This document shows, in pieces, positions 37,284-47,364 of a DNA stretch of 64,000 nt; position 1 is the stretch's first letter, and each line of letters starts with the position of its first letter. The notes beneath the pieces were generated by a model. That model did not search any database. It was given only the letters and a program-made list of their open reading frames with translations, and was not told where the DNA came from. Location: positions 186,001 through 250,000 of the forward strand of contig JBCAML010000021.1 of NCBI GenBank assembly GCA_038503075.1, read 5' to 3'. Source of the DNA: Gyromitra esculenta. Its lineage: Eukaryota > Ascomycota > Pezizomycetes > Pezizales > Discinaceae. Position numbers and translations under genes: made by a program.

Positions 37284-39315
37284 ATGTAACTACCTAAACA
37301 AGAGGGCAATACAACTACCCAATTTCTTTAAAGTAGTCCATAGTATAGTCCTCGAAATAAATTTAGCTATTCCAACATTGTATCTCTTATTCGAATGGGT
37401 CTCTTTTAGAAAGCTTAAACAGATGCGGCATAAGGAGAAAACCCAGCCAGGCTAACGTTATAGAGTCGTTCCTGGGGGTAACTATGGCACAACACGGGTA
37501 GCCGCAAGGCTTACTTAGCACTCTAGCAAGGGCGTGCTTTTGGATCGCAAGATCCAGGAAATCCAGTTTACTTCCAATATATCACGAAGCTTTGATTTTA
37601 TAGACATGTAGTTTTATTGTAGCATGAAGCTGTTGCGACGTTGCTGTGCCTTATCTCTGAGCGTACCATATTCCCAGGAACAACTCTAGAACCTCTAGCC
37701 CAAACCAAGCCAGTCCAAGCACTAGGGGCCAGTACTCGACGAAAATTAAAGTATCCAGATGCCAAAAAACCCTAACCCACATATAGCACATAGCTTTCTG
37801 CGTGTATTTTCATCAATCCTTGTTTAATAAGTCACAAAAATGACCAAATGAATCAAATTTGCTTATGTCGAGCATAAAATATTATGTATGGGCCACATAC
37901 CCATGGTTGCCCCTTGCCAAAAATTTCTTGGCGTCCGGATACTTTAATTTTCGTCGAGTAGGTTGACCGGGTTCCAGATGTCTTCGATTTACTATCAATT
38001 TGTAATTCTGAATTTGAGTAATAGAACACCTTCTGCGATTTAGTTCCCCCGTCTATAGTTGCGAGGGGGTCGGAGCCTCAAGCTGCCGGCATGGCTTTCA
38101 AGCCCTCTCCCTCGCCTCATAGGCATGGTTTAGTTCTATTCTAAGCTTATGAATCTTATTTATATTTTATTACGATATCTTCTAGATACCCGACTTGAGG
38201 CAGAGGAAAAGATGGAATGACCGGTCGGAGTAGACGAACTGTTGTATACAGCTGAGGGGGTCGAATACAGGGTAAAAATATTGAAAGAATTTAAAGAAAT
38301 TGGAAGACGAGCAAAGGAGGAAGAAATTGAGGAAGAAAGAGAACTTGGGTGGGGATTTGGAGATTTGGAGTGATAGAAATTGGCAAGGATGAGGAAATGG
38401 GGAGACTGTAGTTAGATCGTTTGGTCAGATCGTTTGTTTTGTTTTGTTTTGTTTTGTTTTGCGTAGTGTTTTGTTTAGTAGCCGGTTTAGTGTGTGTGTT
38501 TAGTGCTTGTCACCATAACCCGAGGGTTGGATGCGTAAATGAATTATCATCATCATTATCATCATCAGATACCCGACTTAATGATTGCTAGTACTTCAGC
38601 ACTTTGGGTTAGGGTTCGCTTATTTATTAGTACTAACCAGAAACAGTAACAAAAGCAACGTTCTAGCTAGAAGTAGTAGTTACCAGCGACCTATAAACAA
38701 ACTTGAGACGACTCGCAGTCTGGTCCATTGTAGACGCTTAGTGGACCTAACCCCGCTGCCATTTGGGGAGTCTCATGCCCTGAACGAGGAACCATATTCC
38801 GTACCTGGAGCATCGTTAATCTTGGGGTCTCACGATCTTGAACTCTAGATCTTTCCTAGTACCACGTGAAAAGTTCGCAGTCGGGGCCTTACGCCGCTGC
38901 TCAGCGTTCAGTTCCTCCCCGCTTGCTCTAATGGCCAGCGCTTCGCGGTGGTACCTTACAGAGTGCTCCCTAAGAGCTCTGATATTGGGTTAGGGCTATC
39001 TCTTCCCTGTTCATTGGACCACGTATTAGTGATCGAGGTTGATCTTTTTCTCAGCCTTCACTCCTCTCAGAGGAAATTTCATATCAACTCCAGCTGCCCT
39101 CACACGAATCTTATCCTCCTACTATCATCCTTCCATATCGCATATACGTACCCCATCAAGAACGTCGTGCACTCAGCTTGTATATATTTATTAGCAGAGT
39201 TGTCAGGCTACCTGCACGTTGATATACCCCGCCTCAAAACAACTCCCCATCGATATTGGGACAGATCTCCATTACGTACAGTTGACGATCAAATCGTCCA
39301 AATCCAGCCTCCGCC
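37284..39315. other. Spacer with MITE and microsatellites
   Basis: This contains the 224-bp MITE at 37735-37958, a TTTTG pentanucleotide run at 38433-38461 and a CATCATCATTATCATCATC stretch near 38547. No gene was seen. The phrase TTTCAAGCCCTCTCCCTCGCCTC near 38097 resembles one near 24772, hinting at an old dispersed repeat. Confidence 0.45.
37735..37958. mobile_element. MITE family 1 (copy b), 224 bp
   Basis: Terminal inverted repeats of 31 bp (37735-37765 and 37928-37958) begin CTCGACGAAAATTAAAGTAT and differ at two positions, both transitions. TA flanks both ends (37733-37734 and 37959-37960), the signature of Tc1/mariner-type insertion. The interior is AT-rich and has no coding capacity, so it is non-autonomous. 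The arms match the hairpin at 31958-32046. Confidence 0.85.
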
Positions 39316-40650
39316 ATGCCGGTACCGTTTGGCTTTGGAGTGGGCGACTTCCTTGCCGTAGGGAAGCTCCTTTTGGGTATTTATAGTGCTCTAAGGGATA
39401 GTAGGGGTCCTTGCGACGATTATCAATCTCTTATGCTGCAGCTTAATTCTCTCTACAAGGTCATGGAAGGGCTTCGATTGATGGTTTCAAGCAGACAGCT
39501 ATCCAATACCGCCACCTGTAATGCGATCAAAGAAGAAATCAGGATATGCCAAAACCTAATGCTAGAATTTCTCATGGCGACTGAGAAGTACCGCGATAGC
39601 CTAAACAATGGCAGATCGAGTAAGAAGGTCAAGGATGTATGGAAGAGGATGAGTTGGGGTCTGTTCAAGAAAGAGGACGTCAGAGAGTTACGGGAATCTC
39701 TCAAAGTACATACGGACTGTATTACCATGTTTATGATGATTGGTGGATCGTAAGTGCAGTAGAGGGGGTTTTCCCGAAATTTCTGCTATAGTGCGTTGGT
39801 TGACGAAAAATCGATTTCAAGATTGCCGAAAGCGATCGATCAAGAGTCTCTTTGTATCCATGATGCGTTAGGACGAGAGCTTTCAATACCGCTCTTCCTT
39901 TGTTCTCGCTGGCAGGTAATCCACTCTCCTACCTTTATCTCGGCGAGGAGTTTCCAATAACATCTAGTAACCTAGAACTTCCAAGACGCCCTGGAGATAA
40001 GTTTTCGAGGTTTGCCTGGCAGTACAAAAGTCGGCCGAGGCGAATTCGTAATCTATGGTGCACAAGGCACACAGATAGCCGCCAAGGACTGGGAACATAC
40101 GCTCACTCCCGGAATGGTCGTCGAAATGAGCATAATCATTCGCTCGAAAATTCGTCTCGAGAGCAAACAGTGTCCTTCATGCCAAACATACAACAATGGA
40201 ACTACCACTGAATCGAATAAAAACATCCAATGGTATACTCTTTTCCACCCATCTTGGAGAAAGATAAAGGTCACAGCTAAAAAAAAAAAGGATAGCTTTC
40301 ACTGCCAGACAATTTTCCGGGTTTCTACCGAGATACAACCTACACCTCGAGAGCACAATGCTAGCCCCCACAATTCAGCCCTATTCAATACGAAAATCGA
40401 AGCTATACAAGATAAGCGTGACGAGATAAGCTCTTTTCGTCGAATACAGGCGATCCGGTTAATGGACTTATTTTTGAATCAAAATGAAAACCCTCTCACC
40501 GGGCGTATGCTCGGCGGAGATCTTTTCAACGGGCGTATGTTCTATGGTGCGCGCATACCTAAAGGTGTACCACGTTTCCAAGGCGATATTCCAACCCCCG
40601 CGGTCGACCAACTTATCCAGGAAAAGATACATAGTCTGGGAATATATTAA
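39316..40650 (+). CDS. Fungal STAND-type N-terminal domain plus ubiquitin-like domain protein
   Basis: The product is 410 residues in three exons: 39316-39749, 39792-39915 and 39976-40650, with introns of 42 and 60 bp. The start (MPVPFGFGVGDFLAVGKLLL) is typical of the helical N-terminal domain of fungal NLR-like proteins. A linker follows (SRLPKAIDQESLCIHDALGR, then PLFLCSRWQ), and then a ubiquitin-like fold, NFQDALEISFRGLPGSTKVG through EMSIIIRS (about residues 187-245). A CPSC pair follows. Proteins with this order act in fungal incompatibility and innate-immune-like signalling in some species; many have no known role. The tail (about residues 356-382) is encoded by a 30-bp tandem repeat that also recurs downstream of the gene. 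The 36506 locus is a truncated paralogue. Confidence 0.8.
40492..40551 (+). repeat. 30-bp tandem repeat inside the coding region
   Basis: Two 30-bp units (40492-40521 and 40522-40551) share the core ACCGGGCGTATGCTC or AACGGGCGTATGTTC, and encode ten-residue repeats around TGRMLGGD and NGRMFYGA. Two further units lie downstream at 40997-41057. Confidence 0.8.
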
Positions 40651-40996
40651 TAAAGCTCTGTATCTTTTTACAGGCTATTTCAGCTAGTGGTTGTGGTGGA
40701 ATAAAACTTCATTTTTGGCTGCGAAATGTGCAAAGTGGAACGTTCTAAATAATACCAAAGTCATGACCAGATATACGCAGAGTCCATTATTATCCTTTCA
40801 AAGTTTTGAGAGTGAATTTAAGTATTCCTATACATAAATTGTGGGTATCAAAAAGGGCTTCGTTTTGGGAGCAATTTCGATGGTGATATCTACCCTAAAA
40901 TGTTCTTTATAAAATTTGGTGAAGGGCTTGGCATTCCAAGCAAGGTAAAGGGAATTTTATTGGTCCGCATTTATGAGTGCGCGCACCATACGAAGG

Positions 40997-41070
40997 CCTT
41001 TCCAACGGGCGTATGCTCGGCGAAGACCCTTTCGCTGGGCATATGTTCTAAGAAGATCCTTTCACCCTCT
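40997..41070. repeat. Extragenic copies of the 30-bp repeat
   Basis: Units at 40997-41027 and 41028-41057, and a partial one to 41070, repeat the AACGGGCGTATGCTCGGCGA core found in the last exon of the gene at 39316. They lie about 350 bp past its stop codon. They are more diverged and not in an open frame with it. Confidence 0.75.
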
Positions 41071-41640
41071 ACACCATCTTTCATGAACTAGTTACCTCCA
41101 AATTCGACCCCCCCCCTTAAATAGTTTCCTGTCTAAAAGTGAGTGAAGCGTGGGACATAGTAAGGGATAGTAGCAGATACAATGGCCGAAAATATCTTCC
41201 TCTGCCAAGCAGTGGATAATTACTGCGCGAGAAGCAGAAGGCCGTTCCACCAGTGCTGTGGATCTAGGCAAGCCAATTGGGAGCATGGTGAAACCATTAC
41301 CCGAATTCATCCAGTCCGCGTTCCAGAAACACGGCTATTATAGAATACTGTCTTTTTCTCTCTCTCTCTTTCTCTTTCTTTCTCACGATGCACACTCTCA
41401 GCCTTTTCCACCAGTGGTCACACAGCACCCATCCACAGCTTGATCAAGAACTACTGGAAAAGGCAGTTTAGCCTCAATTATCACATCCAAACCGGGCTTT
41501 ACCGCAAGCCATGCCCCTGATAAATAGAGGTTCCCCGGCAGAGAGGATGCGGGACGCTGGGATCTCAAACCAGGGTTAGGTGTTCCTCGGATCTCGGGTG
41601 CAGGGTATGTTATGTGGAATATTAGGCTAAAAGAGAACTA

Positions 41641-41773
41641 CTTGTGCTCTAGCATAAGTACCTGAAAACAAGGGTAAGGCTTTGGCCAACCAAATTTTGA
41701 AGCGCTGCTGCGGGACGAATTAAAAAACTCTGCCACCAAAAGGCATTTTCAGGTACTTATGCTAGAGCACGAG
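41641..41773. mobile_element. MITE family 2 (copy a), 133 bp
   Basis: Terminal inverted repeats of 28 bp (41641-41668 and 41746-41773) begin CTYGTGCTCTAGCATAAGTA and differ at one position. TA flanks both ends (41639-41640 and 41774-41775). The interior is non-coding. The element aligns along its whole length with 55616-55749. Confidence 0.88.
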
Positions 41774-42209
41774 TATAATGCATCTCCCCCACCAAACTCT
41801 GAGGACTTGTCGCCGAGGAAGAAACCACACGAAATGGAGCATCTTGGGGAGCCGGGCAATTGATATTCTCCCGCCGGTGGAGAGGGGAAGATGTGATTGC
41901 TCTTCGTCTACGCGTATCAAGCCAGTTGAGCTCTGCTTTGTGTGGCATTAATTAGCCTGAGCTGTTTCTCCGTTCGGTCTTGTTTCCTTCTTCTCCTCCT
42001 CCCCACCATCTCTGGCTTCTTCCCCCGCTCTGGACTGACTATTCTTTGGTGCTTTGCTTTTCCTGTTCATCCGCTCCTTCGCCATATAATTATATCCTGC
42101 TCCATCCCCCATCTTTCTCCCATCCTCTCCCTCAGTATCTTCATCCTCCATCCCCATCCTCATCCTCATCTCGCTCCATCCCATCCACACAAAAACTTAA
42201 TCATCTATA

Positions 42210-43428
42210 ATGGCTGCTAAGCACGAGGTAAACCCCTCTTGCTCCTGTCCCCTCTGCTCCCCAAATCGTCGTCTCTCGCAACTAACACAACACCTCTCCT
42301 CGCCAAAGAACCCCTCGTTCATCTTGAACGCCATTAAAGATGTCGTTTTTGAAGACCGTCCAGTCCCAACTCTGAAGAACCCCAGTGACGTGTTGATCCG
42401 TGTCAATGTCACAGGTATCTGTGGCTCTGATGTAAGTCCATTGCAATTGCCTACCTTTCGCCTCCATTTTAACCTACGGATGCTGATATGGCGTCCAGGT
42501 ACACTACTGGGAACATGGCCGTATTGCCGACTTTATCCTCACAGCGCCCATGGTCCTCGGACACGAATCTGCTGGCACCGTCGTCTCCGTTGGTCCTGCC
42601 GCCAAGCACCTCAAAGCCGGTGACCGTGTTGCTCTCGAGCCTGGCGTCCCTTGCCGTCTTTGCCCTTACTGCAAGGCCGGCACTTATAATCTCTGCACCG
42701 ATATGAGGTTCGCTGCGACTCCACCATACGACGGCACCCTTGCAAAGTACTATGTCCTTCCCGAAGACTTTTGTGTTCCGCTCCCTAAGCATGTCTCGCT
42801 GGACGAGGGTGCGCTAGTAGAGCCACTTGCGGTCGGTGTGCATGTTGTGCGCCAAGCGGATGTCAAACCGGGGAACACAGTGGTTGTGTTTGGAGCTGGT
42901 CCAGTCGGATTGCTGTGCGCGGCGGTGGCGAAGGCGCATGGGGCTGTCAAGGTGATTATGGTGGATATCGTGCAGCCGCGATTAGAGTTTGCGGCGAAAT
43001 ATGCGGCGACGGGGACATTCAATGCATTGCATTCGAGGGATGCGAAAGAGAACGCCAAGGAGATTATCAGGCAGTTTGATTTGGGATTTGGTGCTGACAT
43101 CGCGATCGATGCGTCTGGAGCTGCGCCGTCGATCAATACGGCGATCCATGTGGTGAGGATTGGCGGCAGATATGTGCAGGCTGGGATGGGAGCAGATGAG
43201 ATTTCGTTCCCGATCATGGCGATGTGCTGCAAGGAGATTACCGTCAAGGGGAGCTTTAGATATGGGCCCGGCGACTATAAGCTTGCGGTGGATCTGCTGG
43301 CGAGCGGGTCGGTCAGCGTGAAGGAGCTTATCACCAGCCGGTTCAAGTTTGAGGAGGCTGAGGACGCGTTTAAGGAGTTCAAGAAGGGCCAAGGGATCAA
43401 GATTCTTATCGACGGGCCCCAGGACTAG
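42210..43428 (+). CDS. xdhA: Xylitol/sorbitol dehydrogenase (D-xylulose reductase)
   Basis: An NAD-dependent zinc alcohol dehydrogenase that oxidises xylitol to D-xylulose in the fungal pentose pathway; related enzymes act on sorbitol. The product is 356 residues in three exons, 42210-42227, 42309-42431 and 42499-43428, starting from an 18-nt first exon (MAAKHE). Catalytic zinc ligands are visible as Cys44 in GICGSD and His69-Glu70 in GHESAG. The structural-zinc cysteines are kept (CRLCPYCKAGTYNLC). The Rossmann motif FGAGPVGLLCAAVA is followed by VIMVDIVQPRLEF, whose Asp indicates NAD rather than NADP. Length and motif spacing match fungal XdhA/Xyl2. XDH genes are usually induced by xylose and arabinose through XlnR-type activators; only one core-like heptamer is seen upstream. 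The symbol is by family resemblance; sorbitol preference cannot be excluded. Confidence 0.9.
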
Positions 43429-43965
43429 ACGGGTATGGGTGTATTAGAAAGAAAGAAGCAAGGAAAAGGATTACGGGATATCAGGGTGTTTGTTATTTTC
43501 CATTAATGGGGAGTTGTGGGTTGTGTATTAGCTGCGTTTCTGTGTATTTCTGGGTGCTGAGCTATGACGGGTGTATGTATTGTATGTATTGTATGTGTTT
43601 GTGTGTGTCTGCGTGTTTGTGTGGAAGCGGTATGTAGAAATACAGCGCTGGACTTCCGGGTGACTTCGGGTGATTGTAGCAGAGTGGCTGCGACGATGAC
43701 ATAATCAGCGCCCTCGCCAGCCACACCCAACACCTCGGCACCGCGTCAGCCGGGAGCGGACTAGTTGGCGATAAAGCTGCGATTGACAGCCGGGTGCGAT
43801 TGCTGTCTGCCAGCAGTTGCTCCAGCAGCAGCCAGCCAGCCAGCCAGCCATCGACGCCCTCAACCACCCTCAACCACCCCCGTTCCCACCCCGAGCTGAG
43901 CTGAACCGAACCGGACTGAACAAATCCGGATATCCACGAATCCCCCAGCTCTGGCTTCCCCAACC
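43429..43965. other. Spacer with GT-rich tract and Rab promoter
   Basis: A TGTATGTAT/GTGTGTCTGCGTG tract lies at about 43570-43620 and a CAGC/CAGCCAGC run at about 43820-43850. No gene was seen. Confidence 0.5.
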
Positions 43966-45098
43966 ATGTCGCGACAGCGCGCCGCGTCAGGCGCTTCGTC
44001 GTCGAGTTCGAAGAGTGCGCCGGAGGACCAGGTACAAAGCCCCTTTTCGTCGAGCCGGAAAATGCCCTTTTCTCCCAATGGAGGGAATCAAATGTGCTAA
44101 TGGCCGTCGCAGGAACTCGGGAGCATGTACGACTATCTAGCGAAGATTATACTGCTGGGGCCCAGCGGGTGTGGGAAGTATGGGTCCCTTGTTGGCTTGT
44201 GGCGGGGTGGGGAATGTGCGGGGATTGCGAAGGCGAAAGTGAAGTTGAAGCTGACGGAGATGGAGATGAATAGATCTTGCCTACTGCATCGGTTTGTAAG
44301 AGGCGAATGTATATCCACCTCTCCACGGCCTACGGAGACATTGCTGATCCTCTACAGGGCGTGTTCTATCATCGCAGACAATTGGTGTTGAGTTCTCTTC
44401 AAAGATCATTAAAGTGGGCACGGGCTCAAGACGCAAACGTATCAAACTCCAAGTACATCCCCCCCTCTTCCTCCCCACCCCTCACCGCCCTAGCCAACTG
44501 ACTTCTACAGCTCTGGGACACCGCCGGCCAAGAACGCTTCCGCTCCGTAACCCGCTCCTACTACCGCGGGGCCGCCGGCGCCGTCCTCGTATACGATATC
44601 ACCTCCCACCCATCCTTCGCCTCGCTCCCCACGTTCCTGACCGACGCGCGCGCCCTCGCTTCGCCGAACCTGACGCTGCTCCTCGTCGGCAACAAGAGCG
44701 ACCTGTCCTCGCCGCCCCCGCCACCAGCAGACGCGACTTCCCTACTGCTCGACGTCGATTCCGCTGCTGCGCCGGATCCAGAGCGCGCGGTATCGAAAAC
44801 CGAGGCGGCGCGATGGGCGGATCTGCAGGATATTCCGGTCGCGCTGGAGACGAGCGCGCTCAGTGGGGACGGCGTCGACGAGGTGTTTAGTCGGCTGGCA
44901 AGAATCATTGTTACGCGGATTGAGCTCGGCGAGGTGGATCCCGACGACCCGATGAGTGGGATCCAGTACGGCGATAGCGGCGGGTGGGTTGATGCCGGGA
45001 GCGGCAGCAGGAGGAAGAAGGGGGTTAGGGCTAGCTTGGGGGAATGGGGGGATGTGTTTAGGGAGCCGGGGAGAAGGAAGAAGGGGGGATGCTGTTAG
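43966..45098 (+). CDS. Rab4-family small GTPase
   Basis: A membrane-traffic GTPase, probably acting at early or recycling endosomes like Rab4/Ypt4. The product is 282 residues in five exons: 43966-44031, 44113-44177, 44274-44308, 44358-44452 and 44511-45098. Nucleotide-binding motifs are the P-loop GPSGCGKS (Gly38-Ser45), switch [10 protein letters not shown], switch [26 protein letters not shown] and ETSAL. The closest remembered match is Rab4: [11 protein letters not shown], and [14 protein letters not shown] at the start; [10 protein letters not shown] near the end is a Rab4 signature. A Pro/Ser/Asp-rich insert of about 30 residues follows NKSD. The C-terminus GGCC is a double-cysteine geranylgeranylation signal. 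A Ser-rich 20-residue N-terminal extension precedes the domain. Subfamily assignment is good but not proven. Confidence 0.93.
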
Positions 45099-46587
45099 AT
45101 TGGTATTTTGCGGTGGCTGCTGTTTTTCTGGAATAGTTGTATTTTTTATTTTTATTTTTATTTTTATTTTCATATTATTGTTTGTTTGTTTGTTTGTTTG
45201 TTTGTTTGCTGGCTCTGGAGATGGCATTGGTGGTTGGGTTGGGTTAGCGTACTGATTTGTCGAAGCATAATTATCTTCTTTTCTGTCTTTTTCTCTATTT
45301 CTGCGTTTCTCCATCCATCTTCTCGTCTCTTCCTGTACCGTCTGTGCTGTATTCCACAGTGCCCGTCTCTCTTCCGCCCCCCCCCCAAAACACACACATT
45401 AATCTACTTAATCCCCTTCGTCCGTCCAATCCACCACAGCACCAACCCTCCCTCCTCTCCTCTCCTCTCCAGCGAACCTAAGCGAACGCGGGGTGCCATC
45501 CCCTACTCTACTCTACTCTACTCTACTCTACTCTGCTCTAGTCCGCTACGAACTACTTGCAAGCAGTGATGCAGACGTGCATACCATACCATACCATACC
45601 GTCTGCTCTACTCTAGAGTACCTACATGCAATGCAATGCAACAACACTAGATGTTAGTGCAATAACCCCCCCTCCCTCCCCTCCCCTTCCCCCCTCGTAT
45701 GTAACTTTAGTGTAGAGTAGAGTAGAGTAGAGCAGAGCAGAGCAGAGTAGAGCACAAAACGGCTCGCTCCGAAATAATGTATGCGGGTGTGCGGGCAGGC
45801 AGGCAGCAGTAGGCGGAAAGGAAAAAAAAAAAAAAAAACTCAATACATTTCGTGTGAGCGAAGGGAGAAGAAGAAGAAAATAAACTTACAGCGCGCGCGC
45901 CGAGGGGGGGGAGCTCCTTCATGTTCGCTTATTGCCGACGCGACGGTGATGACCTGGATTGGGCGACGAGGGGGGGGGAGGGTTTTTCTTTAAGATTGGT
46001 GCGATTCTTGTGGTGACTAAAAACTGCCGTGAGTGGGTGGGTGGGTTTGTCACTTTTTTCTTTTCTGTCTTGTGGTTCGTTTCGCCCCACATTTTCGATG
46101 CGGAGGGGTGGGTTGTTCTACGTGTTTGATGCATGCAGTGTGGGATTTTTTTTTTCAAGGTGCAGGGAAGATTGGATGGATGGATGGTGGAATTTGTTTG
46201 TTAGGGACGTGAAATGAGCTGCGCGCGGGAGAAACGAGACTGAGGTATCCACCAAAGTAAAATAAAATAAAAAACCATGATGAAATGAACAACCGTAAAT
46301 ATATAAATAAATAAAAACACGCAATGCTGGTAACAAAAAAATAACAACATAGAAACTTGTTCAGTGCGAACACGAAGACGCTGACGCTAACGCTTAAAAC
46401 AAAACAGCAACCCAAAAAAAACGAAATAAATAGAAAACGAAAGAACCCCCTCCCAAAAGTCATCTAGATGTAGATCTACACTCCTTGCTCTTCCTCGTTC
46501 GCTAAAACTCTCGAGACTCGTAAAAAACATGGTCATGAACATATGATAAAGGTAAGGAAATAACAAAGGAAGAACGAGGGGGGTTTT
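45099..46587. other. Microsatellite-rich convergent spacer
   Basis: This lies between the 3' ends of the Rab gene and the coiled-coil gene. It holds TTTTTA and TTTG runs (45141-45208), a CTCTA run (45503-45540), its inverted counterpart (45712-45753), an ATACC run (45581-45600), homopolymer runs and TAAAA-rich sequence at about 46255-46450. No gene was seen. Confidence 0.6.
45503..45753. repeat. Inverted pair of CTCTA microsatellites
   Basis: A CTACT run at 45503-45540, ending in CTGCTCTA, is mirrored by a TAGAG/CAGAG run at 45712-45753. About 170 bp separate them. The two arms could pair as a long stem. Confidence 0.8.
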
Positions 46588-47364
46588 TCATTTCCCCTCC
46601 ACAATTGTAGTAACCGGCATGGTCGAGCCCTCGGTTCTCAACTTGGTTCGGACGGATATGAATCTCTTGACCTTGTTGACCACTCTGCCTTCCTTCCGCC
46701 TCTCGTGCTCTTCCCTCTTATGCTCCCAGTCTTGTGTTTCTTCCTCGAGCGAACGAACCCGCTCCTCGAGCTTCGCTTTGGCGTCTTTCAGCTGCTGTAC
46801 TTCGTCTTCGAGGGCGCTGGATTTTCGCTTGTAGAAATTGAGAGATTCGACCAGCCGGTTGAAGAAATCTTCGACTTGTTTGTCTGTGATTGAAATTGTG
46901 TGAGTCAAGGGTCTCTGAGACATTGTATTTATTTATAATTAGGGGTGGCGGGTAAAGGCAACTTACAGCCATTAAGATACGCCTCTTTCAGTTCGAGTTC
47001 TTCGGGCTTGGGCATTGGTGATGGCTGGCGTGACACAGGCTATTGGAAAATAGTTAGATATAGCTCTATCACGTGGGCTATTCTAGTTCAGGCTTCTACT
47101 TACATCGGCGACAACGTTTAAGGTCGGTTTAGCTGGGATCACTGGCAAAACGGGGATTTTGGCTGTAGCCTCGGGATCAAGCTGTGGTACTGGGGGAATA
47201 TCGGCATCAAGGACTGCTGGCGGCGGTGATGAACATGTACACGATGTGCTTGGTCGTGTCAGGTCGGTCAACGTTGTGGATCTCACGTCAGTTGAAGTGG
47301 TGGGAGTGCCGCCTGATGTGCTTGGCCTTGAAGGAAGTATCTTTGGTGAGTTTGAGCCGTTCAT
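46588..47364 (-). CDS. Small coiled-coil protein of unknown function
   Basis: The product is 209 residues in three exons: 47364-47104, 47039-46967 and 46883-46588, with introns of 64 and 83 bp. Splice junctions are phase-consistent and a TTGAC branch-like motif precedes the last acceptor. The first 90 residues are disordered and Ser/Thr/Pro-rich. A short conserved-looking segment (PMPKPEELELKEAYLNGYKQ) leads into a heptad-patterned helix from about residue 120 to 180 (SALEDEVQQLKDAKAKLEER and following), then a basic tail (VNKVKRFISVRTKLRTEG). There is no signal peptide or membrane segment. A structural or adaptor role is plausible from the coiled coil but is not established. It converges on the Rab4 gene. 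Confidence 0.7.

Larger units (their letters stand above)
40651..42209. other. Spacer with repeat copies, MITE and XDH promoter
   Basis: This holds the downstream 30-bp repeat units, a poly-C run at about 41109, a CT microsatellite at about 41352-41380, the family 2 MITE at 41641-41773 and a CT-rich promoter region before 42210. A GGCTAAA heptamer occurs at 41625-41631. No gene was seen. Confidence 0.5.

Noticed and set aside
41181..41345. Short Cys-containing frame beginning MAENIFLCQAVDNYC
   Set aside because: It is only about 54 residues, has no signal peptide and no supporting context; an effector call would be guesswork.
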